Source: Theocolax elegans
Lineage: Eukaryota; Arthropoda; Insecta; Hymenoptera; Cerocephalidae
NCBI GenBank assembly: GCA_026168455.1
Contig: CM047429.1
Location: forward strand, 58,967,623-59,031,622
Length of the DNA: 64,000 nucleotides
Reading direction: 5' to 3'
A model generated the notes under the pieces. It had not been told where the DNA came from. It made no database searches and saw nothing but the letters and a program-made list of their open reading frames with translations. Numbering within the stretch: the first letter of the stretch is position 1; the number at the start of each line of letters is the position of its first letter. The translations under genes and the position numbers were made by a program. This document shows, piece after piece, positions 62,525 to 64,000 of this stretch.

Positions 62525-64000
62525 ACCGTTGACGGATTTTTCGTTCCTTATATGCACTACAGAACGTATCTTTACTTGCGGGTTTTGGGTAGCCACCTTG
62601 CGGTCGCGCCACGAACACATCGGGCGGCCCGGGACGCTCATGCGCGTCCCCGTCCCCACTCTCGGCGGCTGGATTTGGTACCTAAGGGCGGCTATTTCAA
62701 ATACGTGTATATATATATATGTAGTTATTTTCATAGAATTGATAGATTTAATAACCGAGACAACTAAACATCATCATTAGAGAATTATATTTTATACAAA
62801 AACATGTTTGCTTATCTTTTTATTTAATTTTTATTTACAAAAAAAACCTATAGTTTAATTATTTATTAAATTCATGAATATATAAATATAAAATTTAATA
62901 TATCATATAATACTATATTATTAGTGATTACATTACAATGTTATTAAAATTTAATAAATAACGCTATTGCGTCACTCATAATATTTTTTCTTTAAAAGTA
63001 TGTTTACATTTTTTCTAAATTAAATTTTCAAAATCTAAAATTATTGACAATTATATTTTCCTTGTCGTTCGAAGCATTACATAAATGTATATTTTATCAA
63101 ATTATGTTCACAAAGAGACATTTAAACATTTTCCATCGTACTATTAACGGTTGTTCAAAATATCCATCACTAATATTAACGCAATTTCACGAGGTAGTAC
63201 ACACATTCACACACATACTAGATAAATTAGGAAAGCAAACATTAAATCTAAATCGAATGATGTACAATAGGGCTGTTCACTTTGGAGACGAACGACTGTT
63301 CCATTATCAAGGTAGACCACACAAGCCATATCAATGATACATCGAGAACCGCAAAAGGGTAGGGATATAGAAGGAATAATAAAAAAAAAAGGTCCAAAAT
63401 CACGTCCGAGATCATCCGAATGAAAATCACGACGAGCCATAAATTTCCAGCTCGTAAATCCGCGCGCTTCGGAAATAATCGAATCCCATCGGTCAGCCTC
63501 TCCCATGACCACTCCGCAACATCGAGCGGCAAGAATAGCGGCGCGCACACACACACACACACACCCATAGACGCGTACACATGCACGGAGAGGCGTATAC
63601 ACATGACGCAACTATACCGGTGATGCGTGTATACGCGCGCAAGAGAACGGAAGCGCTCGGGTTCTGCGTCTGTCTCGTGTTGCTCCCGCAACTCATCGAA
63701 AAAGATATTTTCCATTTTCAAGATATAGGCGGGAAAAAGATGCACAAGCTCATTCCAAGAAAGGGCGACTCGCCAGTTTCGCTCTTTTACTCTTCTTTCT
63801 CTCCTGCAGTTGGATTTAGCTTTGTTTCCTTCTCTTTTTCTGGTTTATCCTCTCTCCCCTTCTCTTATCTCCTTACTTGAAGATTTTGTCCTAGGCATAT
63901 CCCTTTACGTCCATTATCGCTCTGTCCTTCTTGGTTCGACGTTGCTGCCCCTCCATTCCCCTCCTGGTTCTGGTACATTTTTTTTTCGCTTAATGTAACT
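62525..64000. other. U2 upstream region, then AT-rich sequence and a mixed island
   Basis: The first 150 bases are the U2 promoter side and are GC-richer. AT-rich sequence follows from about 62700 to 63350. A CpG-rich island with a CA run at 63545-63563 occupies about 63400-63700, with pyrimidine-rich sequence to the window end. The 165- and 134-codon minus-strand ORFs across the island are unrecognisable and overlap each other. Confidence 0.4.
62546..62554 (-). promoter_or_regulatory. TATA-like element upstream of U2
   Basis: CATATAAGG on the minus strand lies at -30 to -22 from the U2 start. In fruit flies a TATA box at this position marks pol III U6 promoters, while pol II U2 promoters usually carry a different element. 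Whether this site is used is unknown. Confidence 0.35.

Noticed and set aside
63207..63745. 134- and 165-codon minus-strand ORFs
   Set aside because: They overlap in two frames across a CA-repeat-containing island. Their Cys/Val runs come from the repeat.
1..64000. CRISPR arrays, bacterial operons or phage genes
   Set aside because: No regularly spaced direct repeats, ribosome-binding sites or tightly packed ORFs were seen. The window is eukaryotic.

Overview
The window looks like gene-poor DNA from an insect nuclear genome. It has long AT-rich tracts, short CpG-rich pockets, many GA/CT/GT/CA microsatellites, short GT-AG introns, a eukaryotic U2 snRNA gene and DNA-transposon debris. Hymenoptera (possibly an ant) is my best guess. 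That rests on base composition and on a Mutator-like transposase remnant, and is an inference.

Two loci are well supported as genes. The first is a four-exon minus-strand gene (29393-30682). Its spliced product is a 215-residue secreted protein with an N-terminal signal peptide, four cysteines and mostly helical, Lys/Glu/Asn/Gln-rich sequence. All its introns are phase 0 and obey GT-AG. I do not recognise its family. The second is a complete U2 spliceosomal RNA gene on the minus strand (62338-62524), followed downstream (62182-62252) by a decayed same-orientation copy of the U2 3' half. None of the long single-frame ORFs elsewhere is convincing as a protein.

The rest is dominated by non-autonomous mobile DNA. 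From left to right it holds: a foldback element at 2899-3465; a tRNA-derived SINE-like head at 4069-4150; a near-perfect palindrome of two 480-bp arms at 12285-13300; a small foldback at 27112-27381; a TTAA-ended foldback at 33308-33703; a 1.38-kb element with iterated TTAGTGA/TCACTAA motifs at 34843-36219; and nested, duplicated TTAA-ended elements at 36326-38387. Next come a 960-bp sequence present twice in identical form (39688-40647 and 40901-41860), another TTAA-ended element at 41927-42312, and a broken Mutator-like transposase remnant at 42884-43208. At 57691-58800 a CACTGAGAAAA-ended element contains a TTAAGGGG-ended foldback. A cluster of degenerate ACGAG-type repeats follows at about 58905-59240. 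The 33-43 kb interval is a transposon nest.

Several CpG-rich or purine-rich islands (around 4.8, 8.1, 10.0-10.9, 17.4-17.7, 19.3-20.0, 21.0-21.6, 23.9-24.9, 32.1-32.6, 43.7-44.1, 48.3-49.1, 51.9-52.2, 56.8-57.3 and 63.4-63.7 kb) may hold promoters, enhancers or exons of genes whose other parts cannot be seen here. No function was assigned to them.
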